Positions 17,525 to 26,421 of a stretch of DNA of 32,210 nt are shown piece by piece. Source of the DNA: Chthoniobacter sp. (GTDB lineage: Bacteria > Verrucomicrobiota > Verrucomicrobiia > Chthoniobacterales > Chthoniobacteraceae). The DNA is taken from contig JAQGOK010000078.1 in assembly GCA_028293645.1 (NCBI GenBank), positions 1 through 32,210 on the forward strand. The letters are read 5' to 3'. The position numbers were made by a program, and so were the translations under genes. The first letter of the stretch is position 1. Each line of letters opens with the position of its first letter. The notes under the pieces were generated by a model. It did not search any database. It was not told the origin of the DNA and saw nothing but the letters and a program-made list of their open reading frames with translations.

Positions 17525-18781
17525 ATGTTCCGCCGCGCGTTTGCTACCCTCATCGCGTTCAGCATGGCGGCACTCGCGCACGATGGGCTGGATCTCGCTC
17601 CTCCTCTGCGCGAGCCGGAGGCGTGGAACGTTCTGACGCTGTGTCACGACAACATTCAGGAGCTGGTCCGCGGGCAGCAATGGTCGGAGATCCCGATCCA
17701 GGCGTCCTTGAGCATGCAGGCGGCGAGCTTTCTGCGTGATCAGCTTGGCACCGACGAGGCCGCGACCGCGCTGCGTGGGAAGCTGCAGTATCTGGAAGAG
17801 TGCGCTGTGTTCCTCGTGCGCTCCACGATGAAAGCGAAGAGCGCCGATGCCATCCGTGGTGCAGCCAATTACGCCGCGGCTCTGCGCGATGCCGAAGCCG
17901 GCTACACCGCGCAGGTCGTGAAGGCGCCCGTCTTTTCCTGCCCGATGTGTCGCGGCATCCGCGAGCTCGACCCGATGGTGCCTTGTCTGAAATGCGGGAT
18001 GCAGCTCGTGCCGCGGGTGATCCCGGCAAGCTCGCTCTACAACACGCCCGGCGAGCCGAGCATTGCAATCACGCCCACCCGTGCCGAACCACTTCGCACT
18101 GGAGAGGCGAGCGAGATTCGCCTCCAGTTCACCCGCAGGAAAGACGGCGCGCCCATCACCCCAGATGATCTCCTGGTGGTGCATACCGAGCGGATGCACC
18201 TGCTGATCGTCGATTCATCGTTGCGGGACTATCACCATGAGCATCCGAGGCCGACCGAGATCCCCGGCGAGTATTCCTTTGCGTTCACGCCCCGCGCGTC
18301 GGGTTCGTACCGCATCTTCGCGGATGTCGTTCCGCGCCTTTCCAATGTGCAGGAATACGCTGTCTGCGATTTGCCCGCCGCGACTTCGGGCGAGGCGCTG
18401 GCGGATCGCGTGGGCTCGATCGTGAGCGAAGTGGACGGGCTGCGGTATGAACTCAAATGGGAGACGGGCGGTCTCCCCGTCCGCGCCAAACAACCGGTGA
18501 ACGCCTCGATCACCGTGACGACGCTGGATGGCCAGCCGTTTCGCCAACTCGAGCCGATCATGGGCACCTTTGCGCACCTCGTCGCATTCCACGAAGACCG
18601 CGCGACCGTGCTGCACATTCACCCGGTTGGGGTTGAGCCGCAGAAGCCCGAAGATCGCGGGGGGCCGCGGTTCAACTTCCGCTTTTACGCGCCCAAGGCC
18701 GGTTTCATGAAGCTCTACAGCCAGGTGCAAGTCGGCGGCCGCAGTGTCTTTGCGCCGTTCGGTTTGATCGTGGAGCCCTGA
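17525..18781 (+). CDS. Secreted protein with heavy-metal-binding-like Cys motif and two YtkA/FixH-like beta domains
   Basis: Signal-like MFRRAFATLIAFSMAALAH; FSCPMCRGIRELDPMVPCLKCGMQLVP; VHTERMHLLIVDSSLRDYHHEHPRPTEIPGEYSFAFTPRASGSYRIFADVVP; and FAHLVAFHEDRATVLHIHPVG...FRFYAPKAGFMKLYSQVQ. Confidence 0.75.
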   Translation: MFRRAFATLIAFSMAALAHDGLDLAPPLREPEAWNVLTLCHDNIQELVRGQQWSEIPIQASLSMQAASFLRDQLGTDEAATALRGKLQYLEECAVFLVRSTMKAKSADAIRGAANYAAALRDAEAGYTAQVVKAPVFSCPMCRGIRELDPMVPCLKCGMQLVPRVIPASSLYNTPGEPSIAITPTRAEPLRTGEASEIRLQFTRRKDGAPITPDDLLVVHTERMHLLIVDSSLRDYHHEHPRPTEIPGEYSFAFTPRASGSYRIFADVVPRLSNVQEYAVCDLPAATSGEALADRVGSIVSEVDGLRYELKWETGGLPVRAKQPVNASITVTTLDGQPFRQLEPIMGTFAHLVAFHEDRATVLHIHPVGVEPQKPEDRGGPRFNFRFYAPKAGFMKLYSQVQVGGRSVFAPFGLIVEP

Positions 18782-18840
18782 GGGCGAGATTCCTTAAACA
18801 AAGCGGGTGAGCGGCGGCGTTTCATCCGCAGAAGCTTCCC

Positions 18841-19374
18841 GTGTCGATGCACCCGATTCCCAACAGCGAGCCGTGGCGCATTTGCTATCGCGAGCTCGCC
18901 CCGAAGCTCCTCCTCTTCGCCCGCCAGTGGGTCGGCACGATGAGCGATGCCGAAGACGTGGTGCAGACCGCTTTCGTGAAGTTCTGGCGGCATCAGCCCT
19001 CCGCCGGAAGGGAGCATTACCCGCTGCTCTACTCCGCGGTGCGCACCGCCGCGCTGGACATGTTGCGCGCGCAGAACCGCCGAATGCGTCGCGAAGCCGA
19101 TCCCGCGGTCGAGGTGCTGCGCGAAGACGCAACGTGGCTCGATTCCTCAGTCGAACGCCAGGATGACGCTGCGTTGATCGAGCGAGCCATGCGCGGGCTT
19201 CCGCCGGAACAGGCGCAAGTGCTCGTGCTGCGAATTTGGGGCGAGCTGACTTTTGCTGAAATCGCCGCAGCGCTCGACCAATCGATCAACACCGTCGCCT
19301 CGCGACATCGCTACGCGATCGAAGCGTTGCGACGCACTTTGAGATCTTATGAACCAGCCCGAATCGGAGTTTGA
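18841..19374 (+). CDS. ECF-type RNA polymerase sigma factor
   Basis: GTG start; LLLFARQWVGTMSDAEDVVQTAFVKFWRH (region 2) and LPPEQAQVLVLRIWGELTFAEIAAALDQSINTVASRHRYAIEALRRTL (region 4). Confidence 0.93.
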   Translation: MSMHPIPNSEPWRICYRELAPKLLLFARQWVGTMSDAEDVVQTAFVKFWRHQPSAGREHYPLLYSAVRTAALDMLRAQNRRMRREADPAVEVLREDATWLDSSVERQDDAALIERAMRGLPPEQAQVLVLRIWGELTFAEIAAALDQSINTVASRHRYAIEALRRTLRSYEPARIGV

Positions 19375-19858
19375 AAACGAGCTGCGCACGTTGCGCCCGG
19401 CCCCGCCCGAGCCTGCCCTGGAGGAGCGCATCGCGAAGAGACTGGAGGCCGCTTCCGGAGTCGCGACGAGTGGCCGCCTGGCTTCGCAACGCACAGCCGC
19501 GCGTTCGTTTCAAGCGTGGCTGTCGAGACTTGGCTGGGCGGCTTCCGGAGCATTGGCGACCGTCGCTCTACTGACTCTGAACGATGCGCGGGATGTGACG
19601 GCGGACTCTGCCGAGTCCCTTTCACGAACCGTCGAGCGGACTCCAGCCGATGCGCTGAAGCATGTGGAGTCCAGGAGCGAGCTGCTGGAAGCGGAGGACG
19701 AAGGACTTTTTTACGCGAGCGAGACCAACGAGCCAGTCCGACAGGTGCGCTATCACTTTCGCGAACTGCACGCCTGGCGCGATGCGGAAACGGGCGCGCT
19801 CGTCGAAGTCGAAGTCCCGCGCGAAGACGTCCGCTTTATGCCGGTCGCCATGCAGTGA
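19349..19858 (+). CDS. Single-pass membrane protein, putative anti-sigma factor
   Basis: Overlaps the sigma gene by 26 bp in another frame. Charged N-terminus EFENELRTLRPAPPEPALEERIAKRLEA, one TM (WLSRLGWAASGALATVALLTL), then an extracytoplasmic region. No Cys residues. Confidence 0.7.
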   Translation: MNQPESEFENELRTLRPAPPEPALEERIAKRLEAASGVATSGRLASQRTAARSFQAWLSRLGWAASGALATVALLTLNDARDVTADSAESLSRTVERTPADALKHVESRSELLEAEDEGLFYASETNEPVRQVRYHFRELHAWRDAETGALVEVEVPREDVRFMPVAMQ

Positions 19859-19867
19859 TCTCATCTT

Positions 19868-21067
19868 ATGAAAACGAAAATCCACCACCTCCTCATCGTG
19901 AGCACCGCGCTCGCCGCTCCGCTGCTGGCCCAAGATGATCTCCGGCCTGCCATACCACCGCCACCGACCATAGTGCCCAGGCCGCAACCTCTCCCCCAAG
20001 GTCCTCCCGGAGATCGCCGCGAAGCGCGTGACGACCGGCGCGATGGCGATCGGGAAAACCGACCGGGCGACGGCGATCGGCCGCGTCACGAAAATGGGCC
20101 GCGTCACCCGGAGCGGCCCGGCACCGGTCCCCGGCCACCCGGGTCCTCGCGACCAGCCAAACTCATGCCTTACCTGGGTTTGGTAACGGATCGCATCCCG
20201 CCCGCACTCGGGGCGCAGCTTGGTTTGCCCGAGGGCTTCGGGCTCGTGGTCGAGCAAGTCCTTCCCGACAGTCCAGCCGCGACGGCAGGCGTCCAGCAAT
20301 ACGATGTCGTGAAGCTTTTCAACGATCAGCAGATCGTCGATCCGGGTCAGCTTTCGGCGCTCGTCCGCAGCGCAGGAAAGGATACGGAAGTCACCTTGAC
20401 CCTGCTGCGCAAGACGCAGGAGCAGAAGGTGACCGTCAAGATCGGTGAGCGGGCGATGCCCGAGCCGCGCGCCTTCCGCATGCCAGGGGGAGACGTGCTG
20501 CGCAACCTGCACGAACGCGTGGAAGAGCACACCCGGGGGCTCCGCGAGATTCCGCAACGGCTCCCAAAGCTGGTGCCGGACCAGCAATCGCGAGAGATCC
20601 AGGAACGCGTGCGCCAGTTTCACGACAAGGTGAAAGACTGGACCAAGGGCCCGAGTGTCGGAACCGCGCCGCAATTGCCCGGTGTGGTCTCCCACGCGGA
20701 GGCAGGGTCAGGACAAACCAATGTCCTGCGCCTGGCACTACCCGGCGCACCGACTACAGACGGTTCGGCGAAAGGAAGTCACGGCAGTGCGCGGGTGGTT
20801 GTGACTGATGCCGAGGGGGAACTGGAGGTGCGTTCGGAGAATGGCCGGCGAACCATTACCGCAAAGACTCCCGCCGGGGAAGTGATCCTGAGCGAGCCAA
20901 TCGACACGGAAGAACAGACCGCAGCGCTTCCCGAACCGATCCGCAAAAAGCTGCGCCGGATCGAGGCGCAATCGACGCGATCCGGAGAGCACAGTTCCTC
21001 ATCGGCGAGCGGCTCTGCTGGGGGAGAGACGATCCCGCCGCAAGCTCCCGAGCCCGAGGTTCAGTAG
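19868..21067 (+). CDS. Secreted PDZ-domain protein
   Basis: Signal peptide MKTKIHHLLIVSTALAAPLLAQ; Arg/Asp/Pro-rich linker; PDZ core PYLGLVTDRIPPALGAQLGLPEGFGLVVEQVLPDSPAATAGVQQYDVVKLFNDQQIVDPGQLSALVRSAGKDTEVTLTLLRKTQEQKVTVKIGE. No protease catalytic domain recognised. Confidence 0.85.
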   Translation: MKTKIHHLLIVSTALAAPLLAQDDLRPAIPPPPTIVPRPQPLPQGPPGDRREARDDRRDGDRENRPGDGDRPRHENGPRHPERPGTGPRPPGSSRPAKLMPYLGLVTDRIPPALGAQLGLPEGFGLVVEQVLPDSPAATAGVQQYDVVKLFNDQQIVDPGQLSALVRSAGKDTEVTLTLLRKTQEQKVTVKIGERAMPEPRAFRMPGGDVLRNLHERVEEHTRGLREIPQRLPKLVPDQQSREIQERVRQFHDKVKDWTKGPSVGTAPQLPGVVSHAEAGSGQTNVLRLALPGAPTTDGSAKGSHGSARVVVTDAEGELEVRSENGRRTITAKTPAGEVILSEPIDTEEQTAALPEPIRKKLRRIEAQSTRSGEHSSSSASGSAGGETIPPQAPEPEVQ

Positions 21068-21450
21068 TGATTCCAGCCGCGGCGCAACAGAGCTGCCAAT
21101 GCGAGAAACCCTGCACAAAGCGCTGCGGCCACCAGGTTCTCGAACCAGCTCGGCGCGAAGATCAGGATAAAGCCGCGCCCTTTTACCAACGCTGCGAAAC
21201 TGGAAACGCAGAAGGGCATCAGAAACAGCCGGAAGACGCCCCAGCGATCGAGCTTCGCATTGCGCAGACCGGCGCGCGTGCTGAGCAGCAGCGCAAAGCC
21301 AATGATGGCGCTGAGACCCAGCGAGGTCAGCCAGAGCTGCGGGCTCGGATCGAAGTAACGCACCAGCACCACGCCGTACCAGATCGCGTAACACCAAAGG
21401 ATGAGCCGCGCCGTGTCGAGCTGGCGGGCATAGCGGAGTAACGGAGTCAC
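21061..21450 (-). CDS. Small membrane protein of unknown function
   Basis: GTG start; several hydrophobic segments (ILWCYAIWYGVVLV, LWLTSLGLSAIIGFALLL); GTGA 4-bp overlap with the upstream DUF2721 gene. Confidence 0.65.
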   Translation of the reverse strand: MTPLLRYARQLDTARLILWCYAIWYGVVLVRYFDPSPQLWLTSLGLSAIIGFALLLSTRAGLRNAKLDRWGVFRLFLMPFCVSSFAALVKGRGFILIFAPSWFENLVAAALCAGFLALAALLRRGWNHY

Positions 21451-21947
21451 CGGTGCCTCTGCGCCGCGCGAGCCCGCACGATGTTCGCCTCCTCGGAGAT
21501 GTTCATCAGCGAGAGCTGGGTCGCCCGAAAGAGATTCACCGAGGCCCAGACAATGCCGCCTGCGCCGATAAATCCGAGCGTCAGCCCGATTCCCATCGCG
21601 ATCTCAGCGCCGGGCCGCAGCTCTTGCGAGGCGAGCCCTGCGCCGACGATCGAGATCAAGCTCGCGCTCACGAATGAGCCGAGTGACACGTAAGCCGCAC
21701 GCAACGCATCGAGTAACAGCATCGCCTGGTTCTCGATCCGCGTGACGTGGGTGAGCCGCCATTTCGCTTCCTCCGCCGTCAGCTCTTTCTCGAGTTCCGC
21801 CGCCAGCGCCCGCATCCGTTCGCCCGCTCGCAGGAAGCGATTGCTCGTGCTGAGGGCCAGCAGTGAGGTCGCATTGGTGAGCAGCGCCGGGGCGACGATC
21901 AAAGTTAAGAGCGCAAACGGATTGTGGGCGGCAAGATCGGCAACCAT
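21447..21947 (-). CDS. DUF2721 family membrane protein
   Basis: LLTLIVAPALLTNATSLLALSTSNRFLRAGERMRALAAEL...RIENQAMLLLDALRAAYVSLGSFVSASLISIVG: DUF2721-like pattern. Confidence 0.78.
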   Translation of the reverse strand: MVADLAAHNPFALLTLIVAPALLTNATSLLALSTSNRFLRAGERMRALAAELEKELTAEEAKWRLTHVTRIENQAMLLLDALRAAYVSLGSFVSASLISIVGAGLASQELRPGAEIAMGIGLTLGFIGAGGIVWASVNLFRATQLSLMNISEEANIVRARAAQRHR

Positions 21948-22086
21948 GGAGCGCAGTTTCTAGCCCCTGGCAGTCACAGCCGTCACGGTTTCTGCGTCAG
22001 GCCCTTTCTCGGACTCCGTCTTGTCGGGCGAAGAAGGCCCCTTTTGCCATTGCTGGAGACTCCGCTGGGGGCTTCTACTCGTGAGC

Positions 22087-24105
22087 ATGAAGTCTCGTTC
22101 CCTCCTGCTTGCCTCCCTCCTGCTCGCCGCGGCTTTCACTCCGTCGCATGCGGAACTCATTGAAACCGACGTGCTCGTTTTCGGCGGCACCGCTGGAGGA
22201 GTGAGCGCGGCGTGCACGGCCGTGCGTTTGGGCAAAAAGGCGGTGGTTACTGAATTCGGCAAACACATCGGTGGGCTTACTTCGGGCGGTCTCGGCTGGA
22301 CCGATATCGGCAACAAAGCCGCGATCGGCGGGTTCTCGCGAGACTTCTACAAGCGCCTCGGCAAGCACTATGGAAAAGCTGAGTCGTGGACGTTCGAACC
22401 TTCCGTAGCCGAGCGCGAGCTCCGCGCCCTCCTCGAAGAATCCAAGGTGCCGGTTTACTTCGAGCAACGGCTCGCTGGCGTGAAAAAGGACGGTGCGCGC
22501 ATCGTCGAGATCACCATGGAGAATGGGAATGTCTTTCGCGCAAAGATGTTCATCGATTGCACTTATGAAGGCGATCTCATGGCTCAGGCCGGGGTCGCTT
22601 ACATGGTCGGCCGCGAAGCGAACGAACAGTTCGGCGAAACCTTGAACGGCATCCGCGAAAAGACCCCTTCACATCAGTTCCTCGCGCCCGTTGATCCTTA
22701 CCTGAAACCCGGCAATCCCGATAGCGGACTGCTGCCATTCGTTCAACCGGACCCGCTCGGCGCGCCGGGCGCGGCAGATCGATCGGTGCAGGCCTATAAC
22801 TTCCGCCTTTGCCTGACAAATAACCCGGATAACCAGAAGCCGATCCTACCGCCCGCACACTACGATCCGAAGCGCTACGAGTTACTCGGCCGATACATGG
22901 AGAGTCTCGTCAAGGCGGGTCAGAAGATCACGATCCGGAACTTCCTGAAGATCGACATGGTGACTCCGGAGAAGACTGACATTAACAACAACGGCGGCTT
23001 CTCCACGGACTATATCGGCGCCAACCACAACTATCCCGATGCCACTTACGCGGAACGCGCCCGCATCTGGCAGGAGCACCTCGCATATATCCAGGGTTTC
23101 CTCACCTTCCTTGCCACTGACGCACGGGTGCCGGAAGCGATCCGCACAGACATGAAGAAATGGGGGCTCTGCCGCGATGAGTTCCAGGACACCGGCGGCT
23201 GGCCACACGCCATGTATGTGCGGGAGGCGCGTCGTTTGATCAGCGACTATGTCATGACCGAGAAGGTCTGCCGCGGAATCGACAAGCCTACAGACGCCGT
23301 GGGGCTGGGCGCTTATAACATGGACTCGCATAACTGCCGCCGAATCGTGCGCGACGGTGTCGCGCACAATGAAGGCGACGTGCAGGTTCGCGTAAACCCT
23401 TATCCGGTCTCCTACCGCTCGCTCATTCCGAAGCAGAGCGAATGCGAGAACCTGTTTGTCCCAATCTGCCTCTCCGCCACCCATATCGCTTACGGCTCCA
23501 TTCGCATGGAACCGGTCTTCATGATCCTTGGCCAAAGTTCCGCGACCGCGGCGAGCCTCGCCATCGACGGCAAAGTCCCGGTGCAGAAAGTGGATTATGC
23601 CGCACTCCAGCAGCACTTGCTCAAGGACGGCCAGATCCTCGAATGGAGCGGCAAGATCGATGGCAGTGGAAATCCGACCACCGAGGCGACGCCCGCACGG
23701 AAGTTGGAAGGCTTGGTCTTGGATGACGCCGATGCGGAGAAGGTTGGCGATTGGATCTCAGGGAGTCTGACCGACCTGCGCCGCATCGGATCCGGCTATA
23801 TCCATGATGGGAATGAGGGCAAAGGCGAGCGTTCGCTGTGCTGGAGACCGGAGATCCCCGAAGCTGGCGAATACGAGATCCTCTTCCACTATCCTCCCAA
23901 TCCGAACCGCGCAACCAACGCTCAATTATCCGTTGAAGTAGCCGGACAAACGACAACCAGGAAAGTGAACCAGAAGAACGCACCGGGCGCGTTCTCGCTC
24001 GGTAAGTTCCAACTCCCCGCCGGTAAGAAGACGTCAATCACCGTCTCCACCACAGACAGCGACGGCTATGTCGTTGCGGATGGTGTGCAACTGTTGAAGC
24101 GCTGA
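22087..24105 (+). CDS. Secreted FAD-dependent oxidoreductase with C-terminal golvesin/xanthan-lyase-like beta-sandwich domain
   Basis: Likely start MKSRSLLLASLLLAAAFTPSHAE at 22087; ETDVLVFGGTAGGVSAACTAVRLGKKAVVTEFGKHIGGLTSGGLGWTDIG (FAD_oxidored); C-terminal ...CWRPEIPEAGEYEILFHYPPNPNRATNAQLSVEVAGQTTTRKVNQKNAPGAFSLGKFQLPAGKKTSITVST. Confidence 0.88.
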   Translation: MKSRSLLLASLLLAAAFTPSHAELIETDVLVFGGTAGGVSAACTAVRLGKKAVVTEFGKHIGGLTSGGLGWTDIGNKAAIGGFSRDFYKRLGKHYGKAESWTFEPSVAERELRALLEESKVPVYFEQRLAGVKKDGARIVEITMENGNVFRAKMFIDCTYEGDLMAQAGVAYMVGREANEQFGETLNGIREKTPSHQFLAPVDPYLKPGNPDSGLLPFVQPDPLGAPGAADRSVQAYNFRLCLTNNPDNQKPILPPAHYDPKRYELLGRYMESLVKAGQKITIRNFLKIDMVTPEKTDINNNGGFSTDYIGANHNYPDATYAERARIWQEHLAYIQGFLTFLATDARVPEAIRTDMKKWGLCRDEFQDTGGWPHAMYVREARRLISDYVMTEKVCRGIDKPTDAVGLGAYNMDSHNCRRIVRDGVAHNEGDVQVRVNPYPVSYRSLIPKQSECENLFVPICLSATHIAYGSIRMEPVFMILGQSSATAASLAIDGKVPVQKVDYAALQQHLLKDGQILEWSGKIDGSGNPTTEATPARKLEGLVLDDADAEKVGDWISGSLTDLRRIGSGYIHDGNEGKGERSLCWRPEIPEAGEYEILFHYPPNPNRATNAQLSVEVAGQTTTRKVNQKNAPGAFSLGKFQLPAGKKTSITVSTTDSDGYVVADGVQLLKR

Positions 24106-24230
24106 GACGCGAGGGAATCGGGGTGTTGAGGCAGGAGGCGGCGGCGGTTGCGGCTTTTGAGAACGATAATGGATCTGCAAGAACCATTCGTCGGCGCGGC
24201 GTGCGGCTGGAGGGTAGGATAAGTGAAGAG

Positions 24231-24257
24231 AGGGCGGGACTCTCAGAGCTCCGCCCT
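24231..24257. terminator. Probable terminator hairpin between convergent genes
   Basis: AGGGCGGGACTC-TCA-GAGCTCCGCCCT: 12-bp stem with a 2-bp internal mismatch and 3-nt loop, between the + FAD gene (ends 24105) and the - gene ending at 24312. Confidence 0.5.
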
Positions 24258-24311
24258 TTCGGCGGTGGTGGTAAGTGAAAGCCTGACGCCGCTCTACTTG
24301 AACAAGCCGCG

Positions 24312-24896
24312 TTACCGGGCGAGCCGATCGTCTCCAGTCCACATCGTGCGGTCTGGGCCGGCGGAGCGGATTTCCATGTCGGTGCGGGAGAGTTGGTGGA
24401 AAAAGTAGGGTGTGCCCCAACGGTCGGTAAGTTCGCCGCTGCCATTCAGCGCGGAGCCGGGGGGGACGCCGAGCTTGAGCTGCCTGGGGTTCTGGCCGAG
24501 CAAGGCGCTCGTGATCTCGGCATTGGTGCCGACGGGGTTTTCTCCAAGGGCGGAACGAAAATCCCGGAAGGTAATTCGGACTTCATCGAGATCTGCGGCG
24601 ACTTCTTCAGTGACCGGAGGCGGGGCTGGTGGGGGACGCAAAACTGCCGGGGCGGGCAAAGGCAGAGGAGTGCCAGGCGGTTGAAAAGCCGGAGAGGTCG
24701 GCAAGGAGTGCGGGGCTGACTTCACTGGCGGCGAAGTGGCGCGATGGTTGGTCTGCGCAGTTGCGGATGCCGGCTCTTCCGGAAAAGCGGGAGGGGGAGG
24801 CACGGCTTCCGAGCGGCGGCCGTCCCAAGTTATCCAGGTCGCGATTGCAATGATGAGCCCGCCGCCGAGCAATAGAGTTATCCCAGGACGACGCAC
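24312..24896 (-). CDS. Membrane-anchored Pro-rich protein with GspG-like (type II pseudopilin-like) C-terminal domain
   Basis: GTG start; single N-terminal TM (ITLLLGGGLIIAIATWITW); Pro-rich stalk; C-terminal LTDRWGTPYFFHQLSRTDMEIRSAGPDRTMWTGDD resembles the GspG Ca-binding C-terminus (D.WG.PY...S.G.D...GT.DD). No GFTLIE prepilin motif. Confidence 0.68.
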   Translation of the reverse strand: MRRPGITLLLGGGLIIAIATWITWDGRRSEAVPPPPAFPEEPASATAQTNHRATSPPVKSAPHSLPTSPAFQPPGTPLPLPAPAVLRPPPAPPPVTEEVAADLDEVRITFRDFRSALGENPVGTNAEITSALLGQNPRQLKLGVPPGSALNGSGELTDRWGTPYFFHQLSRTDMEIRSAGPDRTMWTGDDRLAR

Positions 24897-24899
24897 ACT

Positions 24900-26351
24900 T
24901 TAGCTCATGAAGCCTAGATCCGGTGTCGCAAAGCGCCCCAAATTGGGGAAGACGGTGCTGAGCAGACCAGGCTCGACGCCGAACCAGCGGGCCAGCGTCG
25001 CTGAGTATTCATCGACCGAGAGCCGAGGGATCCAGCGTCCCGTGCTGGTATCGTCAGGTCCATTGACCTGCTGCACCGGGAAGGTGCCATAGGTGCGCTT
25101 CCCCTTCACAGCCCCGCCGACGACGAGATGATGGCTCCCCCAGCCGTGGTCGCTTCCTTCTCCATTGGTAGGGAAGGTGCGCCCGAAATCGCTCGCGGTG
25201 AAAGCCGTCACGCGGTTGGCAATCTGTGGATCATTGGAGAAGTTCGGGTTGGTGGTAAGTCGCCCCAGTTGTTCCATGCCGCGTTGGAAGGCATAGATCG
25301 CCTCGCTCAGCTCGTTCAGTAAGTTGGCGTGCGAACCCGTGGTAGGATCGGTAACGGCGGTCTGATTAGTATGGGTGTCGTAGCCTCCGACGGAGACAAA
25401 GAAGATCTGGCGCTTCATCTTCAACTGCCCACGGGCGGCGATCAGTCGGGCAACCATCTTCAACTGATTGCCTAGCGAGCTGGTGGGGAAGGCAGCCTCC
25501 CAAGTCCAGCCGGTGCCAGTGTATTGGATGGCATCGTTGAGTAACTGTCCTGTATCGAGCGCGTGGTCGGCCACTTCCGAGTAAGCTTGTTGCTGCAAGT
25601 TAACCGAAGGAATGCCGATGAGGTCCTTTACCGCAGTGAGGCGGGCGCCAGTGACCCCCGAGAGCAGGACGGCGCCGTTCGTCGAGACGTGATACTGTTG
25701 GTAGGTATTGCCGACTTCGAAGGTGTTGGCGCCATTGACTGAAGTGCAGAGCGCGATCCGCGCGCTATTATTCGAGTTAAGGAGATCGATCTGCCGTGGC
25801 TGCAAAAGATCTGCGATTCGGCCGCCCCAGCCGCTCTTCGGCGGCTGATCTGGGAGGGACGTTTGCCAATGTGTGACCTGATCGCTGTGAGAGAAGAGCT
25901 GCGGCGGCCGCGGGACCGAATTGCTCTGATACTGCGCGCGAGTCATCGGATAGCTCAGCACGCCGACGTTGAAGATGGTCGCCAGCTTGCCTTCGTCGAA
26001 AAGAGTCTTTAGCTCGACGCAACTTGGGTGGAGTCCGAACATCCGGCCGTCACCACTTACCGGAACAATCGGGTGCAACGCGGCTTCGGGGATGGCCAGG
26101 TTCTGCCGAATTGCACTGTAGTTCACCCAGTCTGCGCCACGCGGGACGATGAGGTTGTTGGAGTCGTTGCCACCACTCAGGAATATACAGACCAGCGCTT
26201 TGTAATCGTCCAGCGGACCCTGAGCCGCCGCGCTGCCGATGAGGCGTAGATCACGAATCGCGCTGGTTAAACCAATGGTGCCGAGGGCCGCACACGCCGC
26301 CTGCCGCATAAAGTCCCGCCGAGTGCGGAGAAACTGGAGTTCGTGTTCCAT
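24900..26351 (-). CDS. DUF1501 family protein with Tat-type signal
   Basis: Start MEHELQFLRTRRDFMRQAACAALGTIGLTSA at 26351. LVCIFLSGGNDSNNLIVPRG, and VTAFTASDFGRTFPTNGEGSDHGWGSHHLVVGGAVKGKRTYGTFP: DUF1501 signature. Confidence 0.92.
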   Translation of the reverse strand: MEHELQFLRTRRDFMRQAACAALGTIGLTSAIRDLRLIGSAAAQGPLDDYKALVCIFLSGGNDSNNLIVPRGADWVNYSAIRQNLAIPEAALHPIVPVSGDGRMFGLHPSCVELKTLFDEGKLATIFNVGVLSYPMTRAQYQSNSVPRPPQLFSHSDQVTHWQTSLPDQPPKSGWGGRIADLLQPRQIDLLNSNNSARIALCTSVNGANTFEVGNTYQQYHVSTNGAVLLSGVTGARLTAVKDLIGIPSVNLQQQAYSEVADHALDTGQLLNDAIQYTGTGWTWEAAFPTSSLGNQLKMVARLIAARGQLKMKRQIFFVSVGGYDTHTNQTAVTDPTTGSHANLLNELSEAIYAFQRGMEQLGRLTTNPNFSNDPQIANRVTAFTASDFGRTFPTNGEGSDHGWGSHHLVVGGAVKGKRTYGTFPVQQVNGPDDTSTGRWIPRLSVDEYSATLARWFGVEPGLLSTVFPNLGRFATPDLGFMS

Positions 26352-26421
26352 AGGGCAGGCGGTTATACGACGTTCGGAATCGCGAACAACGAACGGAGAT
26401 CCGACAGCGTGACGCGGTTGT

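Noticed and set aside
17414-18199. N-terminal extension of the 16925..18199 minus ORF
   Set aside because: It runs through the divergent promoter and antisense to the secreted metal-protein gene. The receiver protein is complete from the Met at 17413.
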